From: Trichomonas tenax
Taxonomy: Eukaryota; Parabasalia; Trichomonadida; Trichomonadidae
DNA: 32,398 bases
NCBI GenBank assembly: GCA_023091735.1
Contig: JALKBU010000574.1
Coordinates: forward strand, 1-32,398
Direction: 5' to 3'
Part shown: one piece after another, positions 9,798 to 19,764 of the stretch
How the letters are laid out: each line of letters opens with the position of its first letter
How positions within the stretch are numbered: position 1 is the stretch's first letter
Notes under the pieces: model-generated
What the model saw: the letters and a program-made list of their open reading frames with translations, nothing else
Databases searched by the model: none
Told to the model about the DNA's origin: nothing
Program-made: the position numbers and the translations under genes

Positions 9798-11114
9798 TTA
9801 CCTCGTCGAGTGGCCCCATTGTTCATAGTATGAATCATCTGGAATGTTAGTTCCGTACAAATCCTTATTGCGATATGTTTCCTGTTCAACGAATTGCTTA
9901 TGCTGTCTCTTCTGGAATTCAGCAAGCTCCATATTGACCTGCTGCTTCCTCTTGAGCCACTCTAACTCGTTCTTGTCGCCCTCGTTGCGGAGATACTCCT
10001 GGTATTCTTGCCACTGTCTCTCGCGCTCAGCTTCTTCCTCGCGGCGTCTCTGGTTATCTTCCATCTGTTTCTTCTGCTCGAGGATAATTGCTTTCTGTTC
10101 CTCGATTGTCATGCCTCTGTAGTCCTGAGGACCAGCCTTCCTCGGGCACATTTCTTCGACGATTGTCCTTGTACGCATTGTGTGGCGCTGCTCGTTGTCA
10201 TTGAGCGCCTGCTTGTACTCGAACTCCTGCTGCTCGCGTATTTTCTTCTCGTTGAAGAGTCGAAGGTTGTCTGCTGCCAACTGGCGACGAATTTCGGCTT
10301 TCTGTTCCTCTGTCTGTGCGTGTAACTCTGTGATACGTTTCTGGGTCTGTAATTCGTAGATTTGGTTGCGTAAATCTTCAGCATCCTCGCGGGCCTTTCT
10401 CATCTGTTTTTCTCTCATTTGTTCGTTATACCACTCTCTCCTCTGCGCTGCCTGCGCTTGCAATCTCGCCTGCTTGTTTGGCTCTTCGCCCTGGAAGACC
10501 TGGCCGCTGCTGATGCCGAGCCTGCACCTTCCTGTGATGCCGGCACCTCCGTTCGCACCATTTGCGCCAACTGCGCCTCCAACGCCTGCAGCACCGCCGT
10601 TTGCTCCTGCGCCTGCATTTGCGATATAAATGCCGTTTTCATCGTATTCGCCTTCGCCACCATTGGTGCAGTATTGGACAGCTGTGCCGTTGCCACCAGT
10701 GTTGTATCCGAGCGCGATGTCGTCTTCATCAGAGCGAATTGGTGGATTGACCTGGTTGTAGTCTTTACGCCAGATGTCGTACTCACGGCACTGCTCTGGT
10801 CTTTGGTATGTGTGGCGGAATTCCTCTCTATCGATGTTTAACTTGTGAACTTGATCATTGTAGTTTTTCTGGCCCAAAAGCAAAAGCCTTTGGTGTTCAA
10901 GGGTCTGGTGGTCGAAGGCGTCCTCACGGGCCTTCTCACGCGCTGCTAATTCCTTTTTTTCCGCGATTTGGCGCTGAATAGCATCGACATCTATGCCAAT
11001 TTTCCTCACACGTGGGTCCAAAATGTGCGGCTCTCTATCAACCGCCCTTTGTCTCTTCGCGTCGGCCTTTTTGATCGACTTGTCATCAGGCGACACCCAA
11101 CTGCTTCTGTCCAT
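9798..11114 (-). CDS. RIB43A-family flagellar doublet-microtubule protein
   Basis: 438 residues, starting at the ATG at 11114 and ending at TAA at 9798. The N-terminal part (about residues 30-135) and the part from residue 197 on match the RIB43A layout: 'KIGIDVDAIQRQIAEKK', 'REYDIWRKD', then 'GISSGQVFQGEE', then a long charged coiled coil to the end with 'RQWQEYQEYLRNEGD'. RIB43A proteins (RIBC1/RIBC2 in animals) are filamentous inner proteins of ciliary doublet microtubules, so this should lie in the flagellar axonemes. Unusual is a Gly/Ala/Asn-rich, low-complexity insert at about residues 138-196, placed exactly between the two conserved blocks. The gene converges on the broken TPR gene. 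An AACG element (TAACGT at 11121-11126) lies 7 nt upstream of the start. Confidence 0.88.
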   Translation of the reverse strand: MDRSSWVSPDDKSIKKADAKRQRAVDREPHILDPRVRKIGIDVDAIQRQIAEKKELAAREKAREDAFDHQTLEHQRLLLLGQKNYNDQVHKLNIDREEFRHTYQRPEQCREYDIWRKDYNQVNPPIRSDEDDIALGYNTGGNGTAVQYCTNGGEGEYDENGIYIANAGAGANGGAAGVGGAVGANGANGGAGITGRCRLGISSGQVFQGEEPNKQARLQAQAAQRREWYNEQMREKQMRKAREDAEDLRNQIYELQTQKRITELHAQTEEQKAEIRRQLAADNLRLFNEKKIREQQEFEYKQALNDNEQRHTMRTRTIVEEMCPRKAGPQDYRGMTIEEQKAIILEQKKQMEDNQRRREEEAERERQWQEYQEYLRNEGDKNELEWLKRKQQVNMELAEFQKRQHKQFVEQETYRNKDLYGTNIPDDSYYEQWGHSTR

Positions 11115-11891
11115 TTGAGATAACGTATGTTTCCTATCGTCCTAATTTTCGTTACTTTTTGGACCTTTTATTTGGCCCCTTTTAATCACTTCTTTATTTA
11201 TCATTGCCTATGTAGATGCTATATTCTTAATTTTGTGGTACAAATTTGAAGATTGAACAAATTTAAAGGTGATAACACTTCCCATTTCCCAAGAACTTGG
11301 GCTAATATTTAAAGTATATATATCGCTATGAATTACTTTCAAACCTCGACTACCGCGTAATTTGTTCTTACAGAAGCCGAGAAAAAGAAGTTGAAATATT
11401 TATATAAAAATAGATATTTTTCTTCCTTTTTCACTTTTCAAGCTTTTTTTGATGTTTGTTTAATTTTTAAATTGCTACATTAACTTCATTTTTGATATAG
11501 GTTATTATAAGCAAAACTAATTTTTTGAGGAAATTTCAAAATTTTTCTCCTAATAAATTTGGATGACATGTAAATTATATGAAACAAATGCACCAATGGA
11601 TTTGTAACTACTTATTAATATTATTTATGGAAATTTACAAAAAATGAAATCTGAAATAAGTGAATTGAGCAGAATTTAGATATAAATAACAATAATTAAA
11701 AAGAATAACATAGATTTAATAAAAATAAAAGATAAATAGGAAAAAGTATTGGAAACAAGAGGATTATTAGAATAATATTATTGTGGAATATATTTTGACA
11801 TTGACGAATCCAATCAATTTACTTGACTTTGAGGTTGTGTCAGCTACTTCAGATGACAATGAGATTGCATAAAATCACATTAATAACATAT

Positions 11892-11959
11892 AATGATTAA
11901 AGAGCTAAGTACATTTTTTGGACTACATAACTTCTTTAAAAAGTGTTATAACCTTTTAA
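11892..11959 (+). repeat. Dispersed repeat copy A (~67 nt)
   Basis: This segment, beginning AATGATTAAAGAGCTAAGT, recurs at 12763-12829 in the same orientation with about 90 per cent identity by eye, differing by a few substitutions and 1-2 nt indels. The sequences outside the segment do not match. It is too short for a gene and has no terminal inverted repeats that I can see; it may be a fragment of a larger repeated element. Confidence 0.7.
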
Positions 11960-12762
11960 TATCAAAAGGGAAAATTAGAAAGTCAAAAAATAGTTAGATG
12001 TATACACCCCAGCATTTGAGTTGTATAAAATTAAAAGAAACTTAGTTTTGCAAATTGCGAAAAAAATATATTCAAGATTCAAAATCGATGACAACCGCAT
12101 ATGCTGTCATGAAAATCATAATCTGTTGCAAATTTTGACCATGTGCACATGATTAATAGTGCATAAGAACTATTATAATTGATACTTTCATCAAAGCGCA
12201 AAAACTGTAAGACAACCGAACATGACACAGTTTGCTCAATGATCCCTACATGCATCCGATATATGTATTTCAACGCTGTAAAGCTCTCTTGGTTTTTGCA
12301 CATTTGGTGCCGACGTTTATTGATTTTTACCATACCAAAGAGAAATCTAGCATAGAAAACAAGATAAAACGTTTACCAAATGATGTTTCAAATGTTGTCA
12401 AATCAGTTATCCTTCATAAATCCATGTGTATATAAGATTAGATATCGTATCTCAAAATTGTGAAGACAAACCCATTGGTGACAAAGACCACATATTATAC
12501 TCCTAGAGTGTACGCCAAATACAAAATATAATGTAATTCTCTTGGTTTAAAAAAATTGGATATGATTGTATAATTAAACTCGGTTAATATGATTTTTTCT
12601 TCAGTCTGATAGATTCTACCAGCGCAAACATGAGAAATTCATCAGTAAAAGTATATTCTAATAATATCGTGAATAAATAAGTGAAATTGATGAAAGATGT
12701 TGATAAATCATGACAGAGTGAGGTGTACTACCATCGTAGTTAAGCAAGACTCCTTGAGAATA

Positions 12763-12829
12763 AATGATTAAAGAGCTAAGTCCATTTTTGAACTACATAA
12801 CGTCTTTAAAAAAAGTGTTATAACTTTTA
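12763..12829 (+). repeat. Dispersed repeat copy B (~67 nt)
   Basis: Second copy of the segment at 11892-11959, in direct orientation about 870 nt away. It shares AATGATTAAAGAGCTAAGT, ACTACATAAC, TCTTTAAA and AAGTGTTATAAC in order. A local segmental duplication or two insertions of the same element would both fit. Confidence 0.7.
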
Positions 12830-13376
12830 CAAATTTTATAATATTCTTTATTCTGACTAAATATTGGTTGTAACTGATTTGCTAAGATGGTTTGCTTTGA
12901 TGTCTGATTGATGTATTGATGAGATGAAAAAAATTTATAATATTAATTTAATATGAAGTGCTAAAAACTTTGGTTGATGAGCTGTTATGTTTTCTTGAGA
13001 GTGGTTATAAAGTGTTGATGAATTGATAAAATGATATAAATTTTTTAATATTTAAGTGTTTTGAACTGTGTTTTTAACTTGTCTTTTTGATTGGAATTAG
13101 AAAAATATATATGTTTTTACTGTGAATATTGATCCAAATCATAACCCTGATTTAATTAGATTAGAAACATGAAATAGGCATTATCAAGCAGTCTTTGTTC
13201 ATATTGTGTTTAATTATATTCTATTGGGTGTTGTTATTATTCTTTTAAAAAAGCATATTATGAAGTTTGTAAAAATTATATTTGATTTTGAAATTAATGT
13301 GTTATTGAAGATTGCTCTTTGATGGTAGTGATAATTGTGAAGTACTTTAAAAATGTTCATTTATTACCAAAAAAAA

Positions 13377-16300
13377 TTACAGTTGGTCAAGACCGAATGT
13401 TGAGACCTGTGTCCTTCTGATACGTGTTCTGATTTCAGCGGCAGTGCCATAGTTTGTAGCATTGGTGTTGATAATGTCGTATCTGACAGTATCGAAGGAA
13501 ACAACAGGTGGCTCGAACGCGTAACCCGTTGGGTTGTCTGTATCTGGATAGAGGCCAATCTTGACCTCTTCTGGTTGAGAAACAGGAACGATGATCTCTT
13601 CGTCTGGTTGCTCCACCGGCTTTGGCTGTTCGACTGTCTCTGGTATCTGTGGCTTCTCTGGAGTTTTCTCCTTTGGAATTTCGTGATCGAAGATGTGTGT
13701 TCTCTCTCTGACCAAGATTCTGTTCAATGGTGTATCCTGAGAGTTCCATGAAGCGTTGATGGCGATGATTGGGATTGTTGCCAACACTGTGGCACCGACG
13801 ATTGAGAACCAGAAGAGAGAGGATCCAAATGTTGGAACAGAAAGACCTCTGATTTCAGTGGCCAGTCCCAGGTAATCTAAGATAATAACAACAAGTGGAT
13901 AAATGATGATTGAGCCCCAGATGAAGAAGTGTTCCATCCAGGTCCAGTAAGAAGACATTGTAGCGATCTTGAAGTTAACAACGAAAACGACACAGCCATA
14001 AACTGTGATACCGAAAGCACCGTAACCAAGAGATCTGCCGGAGGAATCAACGAATGGGCGCATGCCGAGATATGGGATGAAGAAGCAGACGAGAGCATGC
14101 AAAACACCGACTGCAAGAGCTTCCCAGTACTTCCAGTATGAAACCATTTCCTTGCGCTTGCCGCCCCACTTGTATAGCTCTGGCTCAGACATGCATGTGT
14201 TGATTGAAACATCTCTCTCGAGGCCCGCGTAAACGACAGGAGGAGCAGATGTGAAGATGACGTTGAAAATAGAAATAAGCATGGAATCATATAATGTGAG
14301 AGATGAGAAATCACAGAAGAAGCCATAGAAGAACTGGCAAAGTGAGCAGCACATGTTCTTGTAGAAGGAATAGTTGATGAGATCGACGTTACGCTTAAAG
14401 TTAAGTCTACCATGAACGAGCAACAATCTCTTCAAGAATCTGAACTGAGCGAATGAGTAATCTGAAGCAAGAACAGCCTGCATACCTTCCTGACCAGAAA
14501 TGCCGACACCAATGTCTGCCTTAAGGATCATTCCGACGTCGTTAGCACCATCACCAATAGCGAGTGTGAGAGCGCCGGTAAGATCTCTGACCATCTCGAC
14601 AACGTTTGCCTTCTGCTTTGGAGAAACTCTGCAGCAGACGACAGACTGGCAGCGCTGTGCGAACTGGAAGAATAACTCCTTGAGTCCCTTCTCTGGATCG
14701 AGGGCGTGGTTCAAGCTTGTTCCTGATGCTACGAGAGCAACTTGTCCCTGCTCTTCCATGCCTCTCTCAAGTTGTTGCTTGATTTCATTAATGTCGTTAG
14801 TATCGAGGATAATAAGCTTCATTTCTGTAGATAACAACGAGCAAGCGAACCCAATGTTGATAGCAGTCTCACGCTTATCACCTGTGATAACCCAAACTCT
14901 GATACCTGCCTTGAGAAGAGAATCGATGGCCTCTGGGACACCGATCTGGAGCTTATCTTCGATGGCTGTAGCGCCTAAGAGGTTCAAATCGCACTCAACT
15001 TCGTTAGCAACCTCGTCAATAGCCTGTTCTCTGCCTTCGAGCTTGCAGCAAGCGTCGTTGTAACGCTTGGCCCATTCATCGAACCAAACTGGATCAAGGA
15101 CCTTGTAAGCAGCGCACAATGTTCTTAAGCCATCAGCAGCGAAGTCCTTAAGATGCTGCTGTGTGACATCAACGTAAAGTGAAGACTTCGCGAGTCTTGC
15201 CATGATAAGATCATCAGCGCCCTTGCAATAGAGAACGATTTCGCCTGTTTCTGGGTGCTTGATGATAACAGAAGAACGTTTCCTTTCTGATGTGAACTCC
15301 AAGACAGCCAAAACTTCGACAACGACATCAACATCGTTATGTCTAACTGTGACTGTGCCTGGTGTTCTTGCCTTGAAGAGGTAACCGAAGTCTGCAGCAG
15401 CGAGGACTAAGGCGCCCTCATCTGGTGATGAAGCCTGGAAAGCAATTCCATACTTCTTCTTCTCATCTGGTTCTGGAATAACGGCATGGCAAACGGAAAG
15501 CATCCAAAGGAAGTGCTTGATCTCCATTGGTGTGTTTCCTGCGAGTAACTGCATGAAAGCCTCATCCTTGAAGGCCTTTCCTGTTGGATCTGGCTTCTCG
15601 CATGGAATACCACGGCGCTTGCAGGCAGCATAAGCAACTTCTGTTGTACCGTGACCATACTTACGGCCAGCGATAGAGCACTTCATGAATTCCATGATGT
15701 TACGTGTGAGTGTACCAGTCTTATCAGAGAAGATGTACTCAACGTTACCAAGATCTTCGGAAAGGTTTGATGTACGAGAATCAGCACCTGTCTTTGTTTC
15801 GATGTGATACATTTCAGCATCCCATGCAACAAAACCTGCCTGGAAAAGTCTGACGACTTCGAGGGTGACATAAAGTGAAATTGGAATCATTGCATTGATA
15901 AGAATGATGTAGGCAATCATCAAAATGAAGAAACCTGCAATTGCTGGACGCTTCATATCCCAGCCCTTGTATATGTACCAGATCTTTCCATTAACGACAT
16001 CCTTCTCATAGATGCATCCAATGAGACCAGAAATGAGACCAATGGCGATCATGAGTGCGAAAACAGAAATCAACTTCATGTTGAGGCCGCGCTCGAGTGA
16101 TGAGACTTTAGAACGTGCAGCAGAAGAGTTCATCATAAGCTTTGATTCGAGACCAGTGTAAACAACAACACCGATCATCCAACCGGTATTACGAAGGATG
16201 CAACCACGAAGCAAAACTTGCTTGTTTTCAAGTGGAATTGTCTGTCCCTGGAGTTCAAAGAATCCATTGAAGGTGTAAAGAAGGTTGTTTGGTTCATCGC

Positions 16301-16883
16301 AAACGATTGTTGTCATGAAATTAGCAGCTGTTTGTGCATCAACGATATCCTTTGTGTGTGGCATAGCCTGGCGAACCTTTAAGTTCGTTTCACCATCGAG
16401 ATTGCAAGTATCGATATAAGCGAGACCATCTGGTTCGCTTGTTGCAAGCATAACGATATCTGCTGGAACCTGTTCGTTCTTTGTCATATAGATAACATCG
16501 CCAACTAAGATATCTCTCCACTTCACTTCGACGAATTGGAATCCACGGAGCACGTGGGCCGTTGAATTGTTGATCTTTTTGTCGCTGAAACCACGTTTGA
16601 TATCTTCCCAGGCTTCACGAATCGCAGAAATGGCAACGACGATCACAAGTGGAACAATCGCTGGTCCTGCTTCGAGAGGAGCCCAAGGAAAAACATAGAG
16701 AATAATTGAAATAAGAAGGAAGTAAAAGTTCGCGATACGACGGAATTGTTCGAATAAATTCTTAGGAAGGAAAGTCCAAATCGTATATTTCGTTGTCGTA
16801 ATGGCATTGTCCATGAAAATCGGCTTTCCCTTTTCATTTCTTGTCTTATGAACGACGACTGAACGACCTGTTGTCTCAGTCAT
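13377..16883 (-). CDS. P4-type ATPase (phospholipid flippase)
   Basis: 1168 residues from the ATG at 16883 to the stop at 13377, normal length for the family. P4-ATPases use ATP to move phospholipids from the outer to the cytosolic leaflet in Golgi, endosomal and plasma membranes. Visible in order: N-terminal 'TKYTIWTFLPKNLFEQFRR' before the first membrane pair (about 50-90), actuator motif DGETN at 163-167, the P4-specific PISL at 334-337 in membrane segment 4, phosphorylation loop DKTGTLT with Asp387, nucleotide-binding KGAD at 554-557, TGDK at 667-670, and GDGANDV at 777-783. Six C-terminal membrane segments follow (about 840-1050). The cytosolic tail has a Pro/Glu/Lys-rich stretch (about 1070-1107) and then 'GYAFEPP', which resembles the GYAF motif of regulatory tails in related flippases. 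Catalysis should be intact. Most family members work with a Cdc50 partner, which is not in this window. Confidence 0.97.
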   Translation of the reverse strand: MTETTGRSVVVHKTRNEKGKPIFMDNAITTTKYTIWTFLPKNLFEQFRRIANFYFLLISIILYVFPWAPLEAGPAIVPLVIVVAISAIREAWEDIKRGFSDKKINNSTAHVLRGFQFVEVKWRDILVGDVIYMTKNEQVPADIVMLATSEPDGLAYIDTCNLDGETNLKVRQAMPHTKDIVDAQTAANFMTTIVCDEPNNLLYTFNGFFELQGQTIPLENKQVLLRGCILRNTGWMIGVVVYTGLESKLMMNSSAARSKVSSLERGLNMKLISVFALMIAIGLISGLIGCIYEKDVVNGKIWYIYKGWDMKRPAIAGFFILMIAYIILINAMIPISLYVTLEVVRLFQAGFVAWDAEMYHIETKTGADSRTSNLSEDLGNVEYIFSDKTGTLTRNIMEFMKCSIAGRKYGHGTTEVAYAACKRRGIPCEKPDPTGKAFKDEAFMQLLAGNTPMEIKHFLWMLSVCHAVIPEPDEKKKYGIAFQASSPDEGALVLAAADFGYLFKARTPGTVTVRHNDVDVVVEVLAVLEFTSERKRSSVIIKHPETGEIVLYCKGADDLIMARLAKSSLYVDVTQQHLKDFAADGLRTLCAAYKVLDPVWFDEWAKRYNDACCKLEGREQAIDEVANEVECDLNLLGATAIEDKLQIGVPEAIDSLLKAGIRVWVITGDKRETAINIGFACSLLSTEMKLIILDTNDINEIKQQLERGMEEQGQVALVASGTSLNHALDPEKGLKELFFQFAQRCQSVVCCRVSPKQKANVVEMVRDLTGALTLAIGDGANDVGMILKADIGVGISGQEGMQAVLASDYSFAQFRFLKRLLLVHGRLNFKRNVDLINYSFYKNMCCSLCQFFYGFFCDFSSLTLYDSMLISIFNVIFTSAPPVVYAGLERDVSINTCMSEPELYKWGGKRKEMVSYWKYWEALAVGVLHALVCFFIPYLGMRPFVDSSGRSLGYGAFGITVYGCVVFVVNFKIATMSSYWTWMEHFFIWGSIIIYPLVVIILDYLGLATEIRGLSVPTFGSSLFWFSIVGATVLATIPIIAINASWNSQDTPLNRILVRERTHIFDHEIPKEKTPEKPQIPETVEQPKPVEQPDEEIIVPVSQPEEVKIGLYPDTDNPTGYAFEPPVVSFDTVRYDIINTNATNYGTAAEIRTRIRRTQVSTFGLDQL

Positions 16884-17333
16884 CTAATTTTTTTATTTTT
16901 TCAGAAGAAATATAAGGTTTCCATGCCTTTTGTTTATTATTCGAGATATACCTCTTTTGTGTTCGGCTCTTTGTGTCATGAAAATCTGACTTAATCACCA
17001 TATATCGCTAAGAAAACCTGATGAAACCGAAAATTCTTTAATTGTCATATTACAAACCTAAAATATTATATATTATGTGATTTAATTTTTTGAAAAAAAC
17101 GATTATTACAAAAGTTTTCCTATATTTATAGACAAATTTTAAATTATTTTTTTCTTATATTTTAAAATTCAAATTTCATTATCATTGAAAACAACATTGG
17201 GTATGAGAAGAATGATTAAATTTCATGGAAAATAAACGATTTCTAGTCAATATAATATTTTGATAAAATATGTTTAAGAAAAAACAGGCATGTATCATAA
17301 TCAATCTAAATTTTAAAACACACAGAAAAAATA
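16884..17333. other. Spacer upstream of the flippase gene, no gene seen
   Basis: Roughly 450 nt of AT-rich sequence between two minus-strand genes. It should hold the flippase promoter (nearest the 16884 side) and the 3' end of... the gene ending at 17334 faces away, so only the flippase 5' flank and the TPR gene 3' flank lie here. I see no clean initiator match next to the flippase ATG and no RNA gene. Confidence 0.55.
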
Positions 17334-18731
17334 TCAATGAGAACTTGACGGGACGTCATCTTTCGTAAATAATTTTGGATCTGGAACTCCAACTTCATCA
17401 AACAAACCGTATATCTTCATATCCTTATTACCTCTGACGATTCCTATCGCAACCTTAGCGTGATTAACTAAGTCTGAAGAACCAATCTTTTTAGCAACTT
17501 CGAGAGCCTCTAAGTAGAATTTCTCGGCGCGCTCGAAATCACCGTAGAAGCAGTTCAATTTGCCGTTTGATATCAAAGCGTTGTAAGCTGTACTCAAATC
17601 GCCTTGTTCTTGCGAAATTCTTGCGTCTTGGCTGTAATATTGCTCCTCAGCGTCGATCTGGCGACGACCAATATCTGATTTCTTGAGTCTATCACCGAAG
17701 GCAAGCTGACTGAGCTGTGTTGCGCCAATATCATTCACTAACGATTCTCTTTCAGCAAGAACGAGCTCATCTTTGAGAGCTCCTCTGATTTTCTCGATCT
17801 GTTCGTAGAATGGAGAGTCTTCTGCTTCATTCATTTCAGTTGCAGTGTCAAGAGCTGCTTGATAAAATTCAACTGATCTGGCATTATCTCCTTTTGCTCT
17901 GTAAATAAGCGCAATGTTACAATTTGCTGCTATAGTTTCGAACATTGAACGCGAAAATGAAAGATGTCTCATATTCCATTCGATTGCTTCTTCGAACATA
18001 TTCATAAGCTGATAGTTGACAGCAATTCTGTTAAAAACGAGGGGATCCGCATCAGCACCAAGTGTCTGAAGGTATTTCATGTAATATTCGTTTGCTTTCT
18101 TTAAATGGCCTTCACTCTCGTAAAGAAGACCTATGTTGAAATAAGCAAAAGATTCATCTTTGATATTGCGAGATCTAAGAGAAGCTTGAACGAGTAATTG
18201 AAGATCGCGAAGAGTTTTCTTTGTATCCGGATTTGAGACTCCTTGATTGAGTCTGAGAGGCTGCAAACCATCGAAATCAATCGAAACAACAGACGGCTTA
18301 ACAGCTTCGTTCACAGCAAATGGTCCTTCAGCGACAATTCGTTGAGGGTTTTGTAATAATGAAGGTCTTGGGTGATTAGAATCGCTAACACTTAACGCAG
18401 AAAATCTTGCTGGGTTTTGAGGAACACATAGTTGGAATTTTTCGACATCATATTGTGGATCATTTTTAATTGTTCGCGTAGTCGTTTCTTTAACTTCTAT
18501 CATTTTCTTTGCTTTCTTGGCTTCCTTAGCGCGATTCAGTTCGGCCATATGTGCATCAATCTGCCTTGCAACTGCAGGAGGTACACAATTTGGACCAAAA
18601 TCTGGCGGAGTGGAGAAAGCTGCGGGAGCTGGGTAATAACCAATGGTTTTCTTCTCCTTTGTTTGACGTAATGATGAATTATTGCCTTTTGTTGATGATT
18701 TTAATTTAGGAGAAACAATCGGTCTACTCAT
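17334..18731 (-). CDS. TPR-repeat protein, probably cytoskeletal or flagellar
   Basis: 465 residues from the ATG at 18731 to the stop at 17334. The first ~160 residues are proline- and lysine-rich and probably disordered ('GYYPAPAAFSTPPDFGP', then a charged helix at about 55-80). From about residue 165 onward there are TPR helices: clear units at about 193-226, 231-264 and 270-303, and again at about 360-425, where 'GDFERAEKFYLEALEVAKKIG' is a textbook TPR. TPRs mediate protein-protein contacts; no enzymatic motif is present. The organisation recalls ciliary TPR proteins such as TTC29, but I cannot assign an orthologue. It is transcribed divergently from the CXorf65-like gene with only 198 nt between the start codons, so the two probably share a promoter region; the nearby RIB43A gene adds a flagellar flavour. 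The functional link is inference. Confidence 0.85.
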   Translation of the reverse strand: MSRPIVSPKLKSSTKGNNSSLRQTKEKKTIGYYPAPAAFSTPPDFGPNCVPPAVARQIDAHMAELNRAKEAKKAKKMIEVKETTTRTIKNDPQYDVEKFQLCVPQNPARFSALSVSDSNHPRPSLLQNPQRIVAEGPFAVNEAVKPSVVSIDFDGLQPLRLNQGVSNPDTKKTLRDLQLLVQASLRSRNIKDESFAYFNIGLLYESEGHLKKANEYYMKYLQTLGADADPLVFNRIAVNYQLMNMFEEAIEWNMRHLSFSRSMFETIAANCNIALIYRAKGDNARSVEFYQAALDTATEMNEAEDSPFYEQIEKIRGALKDELVLAERESLVNDIGATQLSQLAFGDRLKKSDIGRRQIDAEEQYYSQDARISQEQGDLSTAYNALISNGKLNCFYGDFERAEKFYLEALEVAKKIGSSDLVNHAKVAIGIVRGNKDMKIYGLFDEVGVPDPKLFTKDDVPSSSH

Positions 18732-18929
18732 TAATCGTTATTTTAAAAAAACCGTATTTTATTATAAATTAGGGGGTGAAACCAAAAAGGCGTTATTTTA
18801 TAACACAGGGGAGAGAATTGTTAATAAGGGGACTACTTGAATTTATTAGAGGGATTGCTTTTTTATTATTGGGAAATAAAATAACCTTAGTTTACAAACG
18901 GTTTTATTCATCGTTATTTTTCTTTTTTC
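18732..18929. promoter_or_regulatory. Divergent promoter region with a repeated ATCGTTATTTT element
   Basis: This 198-nt gap separates two oppositely oriented start codons, so it must contain both promoters. The 11-mer ATCGTTATTTT occurs at 18734-18744 and again at 18910-18920, in the same strand orientation, close to each start codon. Its complement contains TAACGAT, which matches the core of a Myb recognition element (TAACGATA) that I recall from Trichomonas promoter work. The middle holds G- and C-rich patches (AGGGGGTGAAACC, CACAGGGGAGAG) that stand out from the AT-rich surroundings. Confidence 0.55.
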
Positions 18930-19307
18930 ATGCAAATTAATATCAGATTTAACGATCAGAATAAACCAATCAACATCAACTGCAAATGCGGAGTTATATT
19001 AGAGCATATCAGGAAATGCGCAAATCTAGATGCCTCATTATTGCTCGATTTGAGTGATAAAGATGGAAACGTTAAACTTTTACGTCCAAATTTGACAACA
19101 TACGCGACACAGTTCTTAAGTGCAGGCGAAACTTACTACTTAGTCAGTGCAACAGAGGATCCTAAGCAGTATACTTACAAATTACTCGCAACTTTGACTC
19201 CTGAGGAAGGAACATTAGAAATCAAGCCAACGAAACCTGATAAGAAGGATGTCGCTAAGAAACCCCCGCCAAAACCAGCTTCTCGCGCAAAGAAACCAGG
19301 AAAATAA
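18930..19307 (+). CDS. CXorf65/C22orf15-like small protein
   Basis: 125 residues from the ATG at 18930 to the stop at 19307. The first ~90 residues match the small ubiquitin-like-looking domain of animal CXorf65 and C22orf15 proteins: an initial beta pair ('MQINIRFND', 'ININCKCGVILEHIRK'), then 'LLLDLSDKDGNVKLL' and 'YATQFLSAGETYYLV'. The Cys in 'INC', the 'L.D..G..K.L' block and the 'FL..R/G.TYY' block are the recognisable points. The C-terminal ~35 residues are a basic, Pro/Lys/Ala-rich tail, probably disordered. The family has no assigned biochemical function that I know of. Its divergent arrangement with a TPR protein, close to a RIB43A gene, suggests a flagellar role, which is inference. 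The ATG sits within TTTTTTCATGC, an initiator-like context implying a very short leader. Confidence 0.8.
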   Translation: MQINIRFNDQNKPININCKCGVILEHIRKCANLDASLLLDLSDKDGNVKLLRPNLTTYATQFLSAGETYYLVSATEDPKQYTYKLLATLTPEEGTLEIKPTKPDKKDVAKKPPPKPASRAKKPGK

Positions 19308-19764
19308 ATTTAATTTTCCGAAGTTTTTCATGCCATGGAAATTCTCGTTCTTATTAATACTGTGTTATGTAAAATGATACAATTCCATCAAGAATTGTTT
19401 CAATAAAATTTCAATTTTTTTAATATGTTTCCCATCACTCTTTGTATATACTCATTATATAAAAATATCTGTATTCTATAAAAGAAAAGTGTTGAAAGTG
19501 ATTTATAATATTTGATAAAATATGTTATTTGGGTGATTAACGGAACATCATATAACCATTCGATATCTATGAGTCTATATATTACAAACACTGGTATTAT
19601 GATATTCCAAGTCAAAAAATGAAATCAATGATGTCAACGAAAATCAAGTGTTATATGGTCAATACAGACGGAGAGCTGTAAATATACCAAAGGATATCAG
19701 AGATTACAAAATGTAACGAAGCGCCCGATAAAAAAATATTTTATTTGGTGTAAAATTGCTGAGA
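19308..19764. other. Spacer upstream of the karyopherin gene, no gene seen
   Basis: About 460 nt of AT-rich sequence. Short frames on the minus strand lack motifs. A TAACGA element lies at 19714-19719 inside the small GC-richer patch TAACGAAGCGCCCGATA, about 45 nt before the karyopherin ATG, and is the only candidate regulatory site. Confidence 0.5.

Larger units (their letters stand above)
11115..13376. other. Gene-poor AT-rich region between RIB43A and the flippase
   Basis: About 2.3 kb with no supported gene. The longest frames (an 84-codon minus-strand frame ending at 12079 and a 67-codon plus-strand frame at 12232) overlap one another, show no motif and have intergenic composition. The right-hand 600 nt is markedly rich in T and G on the plus strand. 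It contains one ~67-nt sequence present twice (see repeat entries). No tRNA or other structured RNA was recognised. Confidence 0.6.

Noticed and set aside
12079..12435. Overlapping 84-codon (-) and 67-codon (+) frames
   Set aside because: Intergenic base composition, no motif, no initiator, and mutual overlap; best explained as chance open frames.
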